In this document: positions 17,271-24,916 of the stretch, piece after piece
How the letters are laid out: the number at the start of each line of letters is the position of its first letter
Numbering within the stretch: the first letter of the stretch is position 1
Assembly: GCA_013821605.1 (NCBI GenBank)
Contig: JACDGP010000007.1
Span: 1 to 64,000 of the forward strand
Source: Herpetosiphonaceae bacterium
GTDB lineage: Bacteria; Chloroflexota; Chloroflexia; Chloroflexales; Kallotenuaceae
DNA: 64,000 nt
Direction of reading: 5' to 3'
The notes under the pieces: generated by a model
Database searches by the model: none
Told to the model about the DNA's origin: nothing
What the model saw: only the letters and a program-made list of their open reading frames with translations
Translations under genes and position numbers: made by a program

Positions 17271-18089
17271 TTATATAACCGAACGAATCGTGCCCCCATC
17301 GACTCGGATAGTTGCGCCACTCACATAGTCAGCGAGCGGGCTGGCCAGATATGCTACGGCTGCGGCGATCTCCTCTGGTCGACCGAGGCGACCCACGTCA
17401 TTTGGAGCCATGGCCTGCGTTGCGTTGTGCTCGATTTCCTCCCACGTCTCGCCCCAGCCATGAGCCTGTGCCATATGTGCAAGCATTGGCCGAGCTGCCT
17501 CTGCCAGGATCGCGCCGGGAGCCACGACGTTTGATGTCACGCCGGTGTCCTTCAGTTCACGTGCGAGGGACACCGCAAGGTTGTGGCGAGCTGCCAACGA
17601 TGCATTATAGTTCGGCCCACCAGCCTGAGGCTGCTGCGACAGACCACCGCCAATCTGGATCACCCGACCCCAGTGTCGCTCGCGCATCTGCGGCACTAGG
17701 CGCTGGATCATCCGCACGCCAGAAATCACGTTGCTGTTGTATATCTGAGCCCAGTCCGTAGCCGTCGCCTCCGTCCATGAGAGGAAGCCGATGACTCCGG
17801 CATTGTTGAAGACTCCGGCATTGTTGACCAGAATATCAATCGGTCCGCTAGCAAGCCCCGCGACGGCAACCGCGTCAGCTCCGGCGTCGGTTGTGAGATC
17901 ACCAAGAGCGACCTCGGCTTTCCCTCCTCCGGCGCGGATCGCCTCGGCTACAGCGTTGGCTCGGCTTTCGTTGCGACCATGCACCACGACAGCAACGCCC
18001 TCCGCAGCGAGCAGCTTCACGATCGCCTCGCCTATCCCGGAACTCGACCCGGTCACTAGTGCCCTCTTCCCTGACAGTCTTAAATCCAT
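17271..18089 (-). CDS. SDR-fold protein lacking the canonical catalytic Ser and Lys
   Basis: 272 residues with a clear SDR Rossmann fold: TGSSSGIG cofactor loop, HGRNES after strand 2 (suits NADP), LGDLTT, NNAG, and C-terminal YVSGATIRVDGG. The active-site stretch is GPNYNASLAARHN: the Tyr is kept, but the Lys of YxxxK is Leu. Thirteen residues before the Tyr is Gly (IQIGGGLS) rather than the usual Ser. It may therefore be a binding or sensing protein, or use altered chemistry. It is divergent from a MmyB-type regulator, a pairing known for the MmyB/MltR family and SDR genes. Product and substrate unknown. Confidence 0.8.
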   Translation of the reverse strand: MDLRLSGKRALVTGSSSGIGEAIVKLLAAEGVAVVVHGRNESRANAVAEAIRAGGGKAEVALGDLTTDAGADAVAVAGLASGPIDILVNNAGVFNNAGVIGFLSWTEATATDWAQIYNSNVISGVRMIQRLVPQMRERHWGRVIQIGGGLSQQPQAGGPNYNASLAARHNLAVSLARELKDTGVTSNVVAPGAILAEAARPMLAHMAQAHGWGETWEEIEHNATQAMAPNDVGRLGRPEEIAAAVAYLASPLADYVSGATIRVDGGTIRSVI

Positions 18090-18141
18090 TGTGTCATCCC
18101 TTGCCTTTCACCTGACTTTTGCAGGCACTTCACCCGCGTAT

Positions 18142-18158
18142 CTATCGTATACTGATAG
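18142..18158. promoter_or_regulatory. Operator-like inverted repeat over a -10 box in the SDR / regulator intergenic region
   Basis: CTATC-gtatact-GATAG encloses TATACT (18148-18153), a good -10 element for the plus-strand regulator gene. A 5-bp inverted repeat exactly around the -10 is suited to autorepression and control of the divergent SDR. Confidence 0.4.
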
Positions 18159-18251
18159 AAATCCTAGAACAAGATGAGCAATGATCATAGGAATTCTACT
18201 TCTCTGTTTCAAGGGGTGCTCTTTTCAGATACCAGGACGAACGAGGTTGGA

Positions 18252-19460
18252 ATGGTACGTCAGCGGCAACCACAAGCATATCGTTTACAGGAGCTTGGAG
18301 ATTTTCTGCGTACGCGCAGGGCAAGGCTTACGCCTGAAGCTGTGGGATTGCCGCGAGGAAGCAGGCGCAAAACGCCTGGCCTCAGACGAGCGGAAGTGGC
18401 ACAGATGGTGGGTGTAAGCGTGGATTGGTACACCTGGTTAGAACAGGGACGTGCTATTACGCCTTCAACGCAAGTCTTAGAGCGCCTGGTGCAGGCGTTA
18501 CGTCTGGATGCGAATGAAAGAACCCATCTCTTCCTCTTAGCCCAGCAACAGGCACCTCCGGCGCTTTTGCAGGAAACCGAGATCGTGAGTCCAGCGTTAC
18601 AACATTTCCTTGATCAGTTTGGCACTCGTCCTGCCTTTGTGTCAGGAAGAAGATGCGATATCCTAGCGTGGAATGATGCTGGATGCGCTGTCTTTGGTGA
18701 TTTTCGTCTGAGGACCACCCGCGAACGCAATACGATCTGGGGCATCTTCACCAATCCCTTATCTCGGCAATTTATCGTCGATTGGGAAGAAGATGCGCGA
18801 CAGCTCTTAGCACAATTCCGGAGCAGTTGTGGTCGTTATCCTGGAGACGCCCAATTGACTGAGTTGATCCATGATCTCATGCTCTCTAGTCCTGAATTTC
18901 GCGCCTGGTGGCCTGATCATGAAGTACGTAGTGGGCAAGAAGGGCGGAAAGCGCTCAACCATCCACAGGTGGGGTATCTGCTGTTTGAACGTCTCACCTT
19001 TCAAGTCTTTGATACACCAGATCTCAAAGTCACTGTGTATACACCGTTAGAGGAAGCAGATACGCCTCGCAAGATGGAGCAGCTTCGGGATCAGTGGTAT
19101 CAACACGAAGGGCAGGGGCCTCATCCTCCTAAAGCGGTCTACGAGCTTACACAGACACAGATATCAGGACAAGATACTGTTGAATTGTGGCTAGCAGAAT
19201 GCTGTAAAAGAGAGGAAGGGGCATGGGTAGCGAACAGCGACGTCATGAGCTCCTATGCACATTGGTGCGAAGCACACGGATACGAACCAAAGAAGGCGAA
19301 AGGATTATCTCAATCGTTAGCTGCACATGGCCTGGAAGTTGGTGTTCGACAATGGGTCTACGCAGGTCCGGGGATACGCACAAAAACACGGGGAGTTCGA
19401 GGTCTAAGTGTGCAAGATTGCTATCAGACATCAAAGACACGTGGGGACAGATTGTCATAA
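18252..19460 (+). CDS. XRE/MmyB-type regulator fused to a phage-primase-like C-terminal domain
   Basis: About 402 residues from ATG 18252 (GAGGTTGGA upstream; the track start 18174 adds 26 unusual residues). Residues ~10-75 are an XRE HTH of the MmyB kind (RRKTPGLRRAEVAQMVGVS, WYTWLEQGR). Residues ~100-275 are the MmyB-like ligand pocket (RRCDILAWNDAGCAVFGD, HPQVGYLLFERLTFQV). Normal family members end there. Here ~110 more residues follow, containing VELWLAECCKREEGAWVANS, YAHWCEAHGYEPKK and LSQSLAAHGLEV, which resemble the winged-helix tail of P4-type phage/plasmid primases. The join is in one open frame. Codon use is AT-richer than neighbours. The last codons lie inside a long inverted repeat. 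Probably a chimera made by a mobile element; whether functional is unknown. Confidence 0.75.
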   Translation: MVRQRQPQAYRLQELGDFLRTRRARLTPEAVGLPRGSRRKTPGLRRAEVAQMVGVSVDWYTWLEQGRAITPSTQVLERLVQALRLDANERTHLFLLAQQQAPPALLQETEIVSPALQHFLDQFGTRPAFVSGRRCDILAWNDAGCAVFGDFRLRTTRERNTIWGIFTNPLSRQFIVDWEEDARQLLAQFRSSCGRYPGDAQLTELIHDLMLSSPEFRAWWPDHEVRSGQEGRKALNHPQVGYLLFERLTFQVFDTPDLKVTVYTPLEEADTPRKMEQLRDQWYQHEGQGPHPPKAVYELTQTQISGQDTVELWLAECCKREEGAWVANSDVMSSYAHWCEAHGYEPKKAKGLSQSLAAHGLEVGVRQWVYAGPGIRTKTRGVRGLSVQDCYQTSKTRGDRLS

Positions 19461-19483
19461 TTTCTAATCTGTCCCCACGTGTC
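19436..19483. repeat. Perfect 18-bp inverted repeat with 12-base loop at the end of the chimeric regulator
   Basis: GACACGTGGGGACAGATT (19436-19453) and AATCTGTCCCCACGTGTC (19466-19483); the stop codon TAA of the chimeric gene sits in the loop. A further ATCTGTCCCCA lies at ~19568. There is no T-run, so it is more like a mobile-element end or REP-type hairpin than a plain terminator. Confidence 0.65.
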
Positions 19484-19661
19484 AATCGTCTTCTCAAGCG
19501 AGCTTACTGCATTGCATATTACTTCCTCTCTTTTTTATTGACACTTTGTCGGTTTTCCTGGCCCTCATCTGTCCCCAGTCGCTGAATAAATGGTGCTCGA
19601 TATCCTCATCCACAGCCGCCGCACTAAACAGTCGGCCAAGAAGTTCTTTTGCAAATTGAGG
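19484..19661. other. Intergenic stretch after the inverted repeat
   Basis: AT-rich (for example CTTCCTCTCTTTTTTATTGAC) with a second copy of ATCTGTCCCCA. No gene recognised; probably remnant mobile-element flank. Confidence 0.3.
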
Positions 19662-20090
19662 TTAGCGTGCGGATGACACCGACAGCTTCGTCTGCCGGTA
19701 GCGATTGCTCACCACGGCAAACACGGTGCGCCAGCCCAACAAGAAGATGCCCGTAAAAATCAGCGTGATCACGGCAAAGGTCGGCGGCACCAGGTCACGG
19801 AACAGGAACCTACGCAACACCAAGCCGAAGCCGATCCCGAGCAGCCAAGTCAAAGCCGAACGCCGCAACCACAGTCCTCGGCGCGGCGGTGGCAATTGGT
19901 AAGCACCCGTGAAGGGGGCGACCGCGAACCAGCCGAGCAAAAAAGGGCTGCCGATGCGCGCCAGGTTGAACAACCAGCTGCCGTCCTCGTGATGGCTGGC
20001 ACGGCCAACGACGACAAATAGGAGCACAGCGAGCACATCGCCGGCAACCAGCACCGGCAACGACTGCTTGCTGGGAGTAGGAGGCTTCAT
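19662..20090 (-). CDS. DUF3054 family membrane protein
   Basis: 142 residues with four predicted membrane segments (LPVLVAGDVLAVLLFVVVG, PFLLGWFAVAPFTGAY, LTWLLGIGFGLVLRRF, FAVITLIFTGIFLLGWRTVF). The motif GRASHHE after helix 1 and the RIGSPFLLGW and VPPTFAVI.L segments match the DUF3054 family of small bacterial and archaeal membrane proteins. No function is established for the family. It stands alone between a mobile-element scar and a transposase remnant. Confidence 0.8.
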   Translation of the reverse strand: MKPPTPSKQSLPVLVAGDVLAVLLFVVVGRASHHEDGSWLFNLARIGSPFLLGWFAVAPFTGAYQLPPPRRGLWLRRSALTWLLGIGFGLVLRRFLFRDLVPPTFAVITLIFTGIFLLGWRTVFAVVSNRYRQTKLSVSSAR

Positions 20091-20113
20091 AAAATATCCT
20101 TTACGTAGATTGG

Positions 20114-20419
20114 CTACGCTACAACACCATTATACGCTTCACTACACACCTCGCCACAACGCCGGCCCGTTTGGTAGGTCAGAGCCGCCATGAAGCCTGT
20201 GCGGCGGTCCACATCCAGCAAAAGGTCGGACAGGTGGATGGGCTCGATGAGCCCTATGATTCCCGCGCGGGCCGATCTCGTCGCCGCTTTCGACCGACAG
20301 GCCGGCGCAATCACCCATGCCGCGTGCCCACGTCGAATGTACGGAAATAGGCGAACGCGCCAGATCCAATACTTTGCGGCTGGCCGCAGCGATGTTGCGT
20401 TTGGGCCTACCAGGGTCAC
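20114..20419 (-). pseudogene. Remnant of a Tn3-family transposase
   Basis: The minus-strand frame contains GLIEPIHLSDLLLDVDRRTG, close to the conserved '(L)EP(L).(I/V)TDLLLEV..WTGF' segment of Tn3-family transposases (recalled family pattern). Sequence on either side in this frame (IWRVRLFPYIRRGHAAW) makes no domain sense, so only a short stretch survives, possibly with frameshifts. No terminal repeats were identified. Confidence rests on one motif. Confidence 0.45.
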
Positions 20420-21093
20420 GCCTTTGACTTCTGATGCACCCTCATTTTCTCGATATCAGTCGCTGCGTCTGGAGTTTTGCAGTTTGTTGCTCCATGATCC
20501 ACGATGACTTTTCCAATTACCTTGGCGACGGCTAGCGCTTTTTCCTCAAGCTGCGGGTTTCGGCCCCCAATGGTGATAAGCGCACTATTCATGGCGTAAC
20601 GGACGCGATTTTTCCGATTATGAAGGTCGCGCTCAATGGTCATGAGATAACGCTCGAAATAATCGTCCGGCAGGTTCTTATCATTTGTGGCAAGGTCACG
20701 TAATATGTTCCAACCAGTCGTCCCTATCCACTCACTGTCAGATTGGGTCCACTGCTCCATCTTTTCGCCGGCAAGTGCTGTTTGTGCTACGTATCGGGAG
20801 AACGCATCGGATAAAGGGTAGTTTTCCAGATCATCAGCCCACGAATCCAGAAGAACGCTATCCGCATCTTGCGGATCAGCGATCATTAAAGCCAGAATGC
20901 GAGCATCGTGGATACCTGATGACCACAATTGCTTCGCGAGATCATGATTAACCTTGATGTTTTTCTTCAGGTTCTTCAGCTCGGCATAACTAACGCCATA
21001 TTGATCGCCACTCACACCATGCTTACGATAGGTTTTACGAGCTTGTTCGGTTCCAAGCGCCTTCAATTGATCAAGAATTGGAAGTGTGGACAT
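20416..21093 (-). CDS. AlkD-like DNA alkylation repair protein (HEAT-like)
   Basis: 225 residues if started at MSTLPILDQLKALGTEQ; the longer track ORF adds 82 residues of unlikely composition. ATG 21126 is an alternative with a GGAAGGAG directly before it. All-alpha repeats with SYAELKNLKKNIKVNHDLAKQLW, IHDARILALMIADPQ and YVAQTALAGEKMEQW fit the PF08713 DNA-alkylation-repair family, in which AlkC/AlkD glycosylases excise 3-methyladenine or 7-methylguanine without base flipping. The C-terminal ITIGGRNPQLEEKALAVAKVIGKV also fits. Base composition is AT-richer than the region average, in keeping with acquisition together with its scarred neighbourhood. Confidence 0.75.
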   Translation of the reverse strand: MSTLPILDQLKALGTEQARKTYRKHGVSGDQYGVSYAELKNLKKNIKVNHDLAKQLWSSGIHDARILALMIADPQDADSVLLDSWADDLENYPLSDAFSRYVAQTALAGEKMEQWTQSDSEWIGTTGWNILRDLATNDKNLPDDYFERYLMTIERDLHNRKNRVRYAMNSALITIGGRNPQLEEKALAVAKVIGKVIVDHGATNCKTPDAATDIEKMRVHQKSKA

Positions 21094-21422
21094 CGTAATA
21101 GGCTGATTGCGGGTCAAATTCCTCATCTCCTTCCTAACAAACGCCGTTCCACACAGGATGGTGAGTTGACGAAAGGCTCTGACATCTACGAAGCACTTCT
21201 CTACAATGGAGACATGAAAAGCATACCATATCTTGAAGAGAAAACCAACCCTGAGCATCCTTATATCCCAGGGCAATCGCATCTTATGTAAAACGCAGAT
21301 CATCGAGTTGGCCGTGCGGGCCGGGGTGCAGCGGTTCAAAATGGCTCCGTCGTTTGTCTTTCACCGAGAGTGACGAAGGGCCACTAGGTTGTGGCGAGGT
21401 GTGCTTTAGACCCCGCAGTATC

Positions 21423-23162
21423 TTACTGTTTCAGAAGCTGCTCAATTGCCGTATACGCAGGACGCGGGCTCCAGTCACCGTTGAGAATACCATACGAGGC
21501 CATCTGGTGCAGGGGATTGCCTGCAGCACTCCATGTGACAGCGAAGTTGAGGTTCCACACAAACAGCGCCCCTAGCCAGGGCGTGTATTGGCTTCGACCC
21601 AGTTCCAACGCCCGTACCAGATAGGCCGCTTGCTGGTCGAAGCTCACATTGTTGCCAAACTCATGGCCGGGCGTCGTATTCGTAGTCGCCCACCCGAACT
21701 CCGTAACCCAGATTTGCCGGTTGCCATGCCCACTATCCACGACCAACTGGCGCATATCTTCAAGGTACCGAAAATAAAACTCACGACTATTCGTCCAGCC
21801 CGGTCCCGGTCCCGGCTGAGCCGGCCACAACGTATCCGGCGGATTCGAGCAACCGAAGAGATGCACGCCGACGACGTCCAAATGGTCCCAAAAACGCTGA
21901 TCGGCAAACAGCGCCTTGTAATAGACGATATCGCTGATCGCCACATGTGGATCGCCGGACCATTCGGTCGGTGCCAGCGGTCCAGATATGACCAGTGCCT
22001 GTGGATCGGCAGCCTTAATTGTCACGTATGATTGCGCTAGCAGATCCACGTAGTCAGACGGCATTGGGATCGCTTGCGGTGCGTCTTCAATCCCCAGATT
22101 AACCTCGTTCCAAATTTCATACGCCTGCACCCGCCCTTGATAGCGCTGGGCCATCGCGCCCACAAAGGCGGCATAATCGGCATAATGTGCCCGATCCGGC
22201 AACCCCGAGGTCCCCGGTACGCCGGTTGCCCAGTCGGGCGCCTGATCGATCGACAACAAAAGCTTTAAGCCCTCCTGCTGCGCCGCCGCAACCACCACAT
22301 CCAATTCATTCCACGCAAGCCGGTGATCCAGCGAACCTTGTAGATCACGCCAACGCACTTGCTGGCGAATCCAACCGAAGCCCGCCGCCTGAGCGAGGCC
22401 CAAGACACGCGCGTGATCGGTATAAAACAAGGCAGCGTTCACGCCGTAGACCAAGTGCGCAGGCACGCTCGGCGTAGAATTGGATGCCGTAAACGCGGTC
22501 GGATCGATCTGGTCGGGGTGCGCCAGCCTATATTCATCGCCCAAGCGACCCAGCATCACCTGAAACAATGGCTCGGCATCTGGATGCCATTCCAGCCGTT
22601 GGCGCTCGAAATATTGGACCCAGTAGGTGGCACCGGTATCAGCGTTACGCTCCAGGAATTGCTCGGAGATCGGGCGACCGAAGATCGGTAGACCACCCTG
22701 TTGTGCATAGAAGGATTTGAATGGCGCGGGCGTATCGACTAACGCATGCTGGGTGACGGCATCCCAGTTTGCTACACTCGCAGGCTGAGCGACCGGTTGA
22801 AACGGCTCCTCGCTGCGCCGGTCGGCAACCAGCTCATCGCCCAGCAAGCGTCCAAGTATCAGCATGTGCTGATCGGCGCCAGGATGCTCTTCCAGCACAG
22901 CTCGCTCAAAATATTGCACGCGCAGAAAGGTAGCGGGCTCGGTCACACTTGCTTGCAAAAAAGGGCGCGAAATCGGATAGCCCAACGTCTGGAGCGGATG
23001 GGGCGTCGCCTGCCAGTATTGGTACATTTCATCCGTAATAGTTTGACCTGTCTCCGGGAAAAACAGCAGCTGTGCGTCCGCCTGGGCGGGATTAAGCTGG
23101 GCACATAGGATGGCAACCAGCATCACTACGAGCAGCAGGCGGCGTCGGGGCATGGGCGGCAA
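21423..23162 (-). CDS. Secreted glycoside hydrolase (GH-A clan, GH39/GH5-like) with N-terminal repeat module
   Basis: 579 residues. Signal peptide RLLLVVMLVAILCAQLNPAQA. Residues ~30-215 contain a duplicated module (LFFPETGQTI, LGYPISRPF, VQYFERAVLEEHP and then LPIFGRPIS, VQYFERQRLEWHP, VMLGRLGDE), a repeat frequent in Chloroflexota secreted proteins. From ~235 an (alpha/beta)8 glycosidase domain follows: acid/base Glu in YEIWNEVNL, nucleophile Glu in IWVTEFGWAT, and FVWNLNFAV near the end. This is the clan GH-A arrangement of two glutamates after strands 4 and 7. It probably cleaves beta-linked polysaccharides outside the cell. Exact GH family uncertain. Confidence 0.85.
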   Translation of the reverse strand: MPPMPRRRLLLVVMLVAILCAQLNPAQADAQLLFFPETGQTITDEMYQYWQATPHPLQTLGYPISRPFLQASVTEPATFLRVQYFERAVLEEHPGADQHMLILGRLLGDELVADRRSEEPFQPVAQPASVANWDAVTQHALVDTPAPFKSFYAQQGGLPIFGRPISEQFLERNADTGATYWVQYFERQRLEWHPDAEPLFQVMLGRLGDEYRLAHPDQIDPTAFTASNSTPSVPAHLVYGVNAALFYTDHARVLGLAQAAGFGWIRQQVRWRDLQGSLDHRLAWNELDVVVAAAQQEGLKLLLSIDQAPDWATGVPGTSGLPDRAHYADYAAFVGAMAQRYQGRVQAYEIWNEVNLGIEDAPQAIPMPSDYVDLLAQSYVTIKAADPQALVISGPLAPTEWSGDPHVAISDIVYYKALFADQRFWDHLDVVGVHLFGCSNPPDTLWPAQPGPGPGWTNSREFYFRYLEDMRQLVVDSGHGNRQIWVTEFGWATTNTTPGHEFGNNVSFDQQAAYLVRALELGRSQYTPWLGALFVWNLNFAVTWSAAGNPLHQMASYGILNGDWSPRPAYTAIEQLLKQ

Positions 23163-23736
23163 AGCTCCTAAGCGTTAATTATGAGTAGCCGTGGTGCAGC
23201 CCGTATGCTACGCGATACTCCCTACGTGCGTCAAGCAGAGCATAGAATGAGGAGCGGCCTCCAGTTACACCAACTCCAATGGCGCAGTGGTAATAAAGAT
23301 GATCAAGCCAGCGAGTGGATGCGGCGGATGCAATGTTCGCACGGCACGGGTATTGACATCCTGCCATAATGTGTGTAATGTAGGGCTACACCTTTTGCTC
23401 GCACGTCCCACCCACCTGCGCAACACCAATGGCCAATACCGGTCCATGGATCAACCCTTACCTACCTCGGCATGCGGCTGCCTATTCACGAGCTTGGTCA
23501 TTTGCAGCCACCTACTGAGCGTCGTGACGATGACTCTCGAGATGACCATGATAAAAAGCTCCACAACTGCATTCATCAAGCAAAGCACCTTATACATAGG
23601 TGGAAGGAGCTCGTGACCATGACATAATACGCACCAGTTGGTTGACCTCCGGTAGAGACTGACGGTAGACCCCTTATTCGTCTCGCAGCAATGATGACAG
23701 CATCATCTGCGGCATTATGCATGCAGGAGAATACGT
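23163..23736. other. 574-base intergenic region with a promoter but no clear gene
   Basis: The ORFs listed here (for example 23287-23616) lack ribosome sites and have no recognisable protein pattern. A strong promoter (23353-23381) is present, so a small RNA or a long 5'UTR for the esterase is possible. Confidence 0.4.
23353..23381 (+). promoter_or_regulatory. Sigma70-type promoter TTGACA-N17-TAATGT
   Basis: Perfect -35 TTGACA (23353-23358), 17-base spacer, TAATGT -10. The next annotated start is 356 bases downstream. It may drive the esterase gene with a long leader or an unannotated small RNA. Confidence 0.55.
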
Positions 23737-24603
23737 ATGGGAACGTACACGGACTTGACCCTCAACCAGCCCGAAGGACCACGCACGTATCACGTGTATG
23801 CTCCTGACAACCTGACCAACCGGGCACCGGTGGTGATCGTGCTACACGGCACCGGAGGGTCCGCCCAGGGCATGATCGGCAGGCAGGGCGAGAGCGGTCT
23901 CACCCATTTCGGAGACGTTGCCGATGCCAACGGCTTTTTAGTTGTCGCACCGGATGCTGGGAACATCCAGTGGAACCCGGATCCCACCGCTCAACCGAAT
24001 GATATCGACTTTATTGTTGCGATGCTCAATGATGTCGCCAACCAGCACCCGATCGACCGCACGCACTGCTACGTGACGGGCATGTCGGACGGGGCAGAGA
24101 TGACCGTCGCCCTTGGGCTCCTTCATAGTGAGCTGTTTGCGGCGATTGCCCCGGTCGCAGGCGGCCTGACCTCCATAACGCAACCACACGCGCCGCCCGC
24201 CCATCCGTTGCCGATCCTCGCCTTTCAAGGTGATGCCGACCCGATCTGGCCCTTTGATGGGGGGCCATTGGGTCATCCGTCAGTCAACTACCTGCCAGCG
24301 ACGGAGAACCTGAGTTCTTGGAAAAGCTTTAATCAATGCACATCGGGACCACATCAAGGTCCGGTGCAGACGGATGATGCGAATGGCACAAGCCTGCAGG
24401 ACACCTTTTTCACCAATGGCAAGCGTGGCGCAGAAGTCCATCTCAACATCGTGCATGGAGGAGGGCATACCTGGCCGGGCGGGCCGCAATACAAACCCGA
24501 AAATGTCATTGGCAAGGTGATGAGCACTGTGGACGCCAGCACGGTCATCTGGCAATTTTTTAGTCACTTTCAACGCGACTTTGCAAACATCATTCCCCAC
24601 TAA
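23737..24603 (+). CDS. PHB-depolymerase/LpqC-type esterase (alpha/beta hydrolase)
   Basis: 288 residues, no signal peptide. Oxyanion-hole VIVLHGTGGSAQG near residue 30, nucleophile elbow VTGMSDGAEMT (Ser near residue 113), Asp in FQGDADPIWPF, and catalytic His in HGGGHTWPGG. This order and the GGGHTWPG ending are those of the esterase family that includes poly(3-hydroxybutyrate) depolymerases and LpqC-like feruloyl/acetyl esterases. Without a signal peptide it should act inside the cell, although these enzymes are commonly secreted. AGGAG lies before ATG 23737. Substrate unknown. Confidence 0.85.
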   Translation: MGTYTDLTLNQPEGPRTYHVYAPDNLTNRAPVVIVLHGTGGSAQGMIGRQGESGLTHFGDVADANGFLVVAPDAGNIQWNPDPTAQPNDIDFIVAMLNDVANQHPIDRTHCYVTGMSDGAEMTVALGLLHSELFAAIAPVAGGLTSITQPHAPPAHPLPILAFQGDADPIWPFDGGPLGHPSVNYLPATENLSSWKSFNQCTSGPHQGPVQTDDANGTSLQDTFFTNGKRGAEVHLNIVHGGGHTWPGGPQYKPENVIGKVMSTVDASTVIWQFFSHFQRDFANIIPH

Positions 24604-24629
24604 GGAATCATAAGCGAACCGTCCTTTCA

Positions 24630-24699
24630 CCCTATGCTAGCTACTTAGCGTATCCGTACTAAAAAATACCTACGGATGTCGCAAGTAGCTAGTATGGGG
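24630..24699. repeat. Long imperfect palindrome (about 70 bases), hairpin or MITE-like element
   Basis: Outer arms CCCTATGCTAGCTACTT (24630-24646) and AAGTAGCTAGTATGGGG (24683-24699) pair over 17 positions with two G-U; inner arms ATCCGTA (24652-24658) and TACGGAT (24671-24677) pair perfectly around an A-rich loop. It sits 27 bases after the esterase stop and may end its transcript. Confidence 0.6.
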
Positions 24700-24828
24700 G
24701 ATGGCTGATCGCTCCACAGTGCTGATGTAGCGTTACCCCGCTGCTGTACCCGCAGCCGTTTGTTCGGCGCACGCCGTTCACGATAATGCGCACATGGGCC
24801 ACATGGGATGCTGGGGGCATTTTTATGG

Positions 24829-24858
24829 TTGGCACGCCTCGCAGTTATGCCCTATAAA
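24829..24858 (+). promoter_or_regulatory. Promoter of the EEP-family gene
   Basis: TTGGCA, 18 bases, TATAAA (24853-24858), about 60 bases before the start at 24917. Confidence 0.4.
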
Positions 24859-24916
24859 GTAGACAAGCTCTTTAGCAGCGTGTTACTCACGCGTGTTGAC
24901 CCACATCAGGACGAAC

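Noticed and set aside
20190-20507. Plus-strand 105-codon ORF
   Set aside because: Overlaps the transposase remnant and the end of the AlkD-like gene; no ribosome site or domain.
23287-23616. 109-codon ORF in the intergenic region
   Set aside because: Starts before the strong promoter, has no ribosome site and no recognisable protein features.
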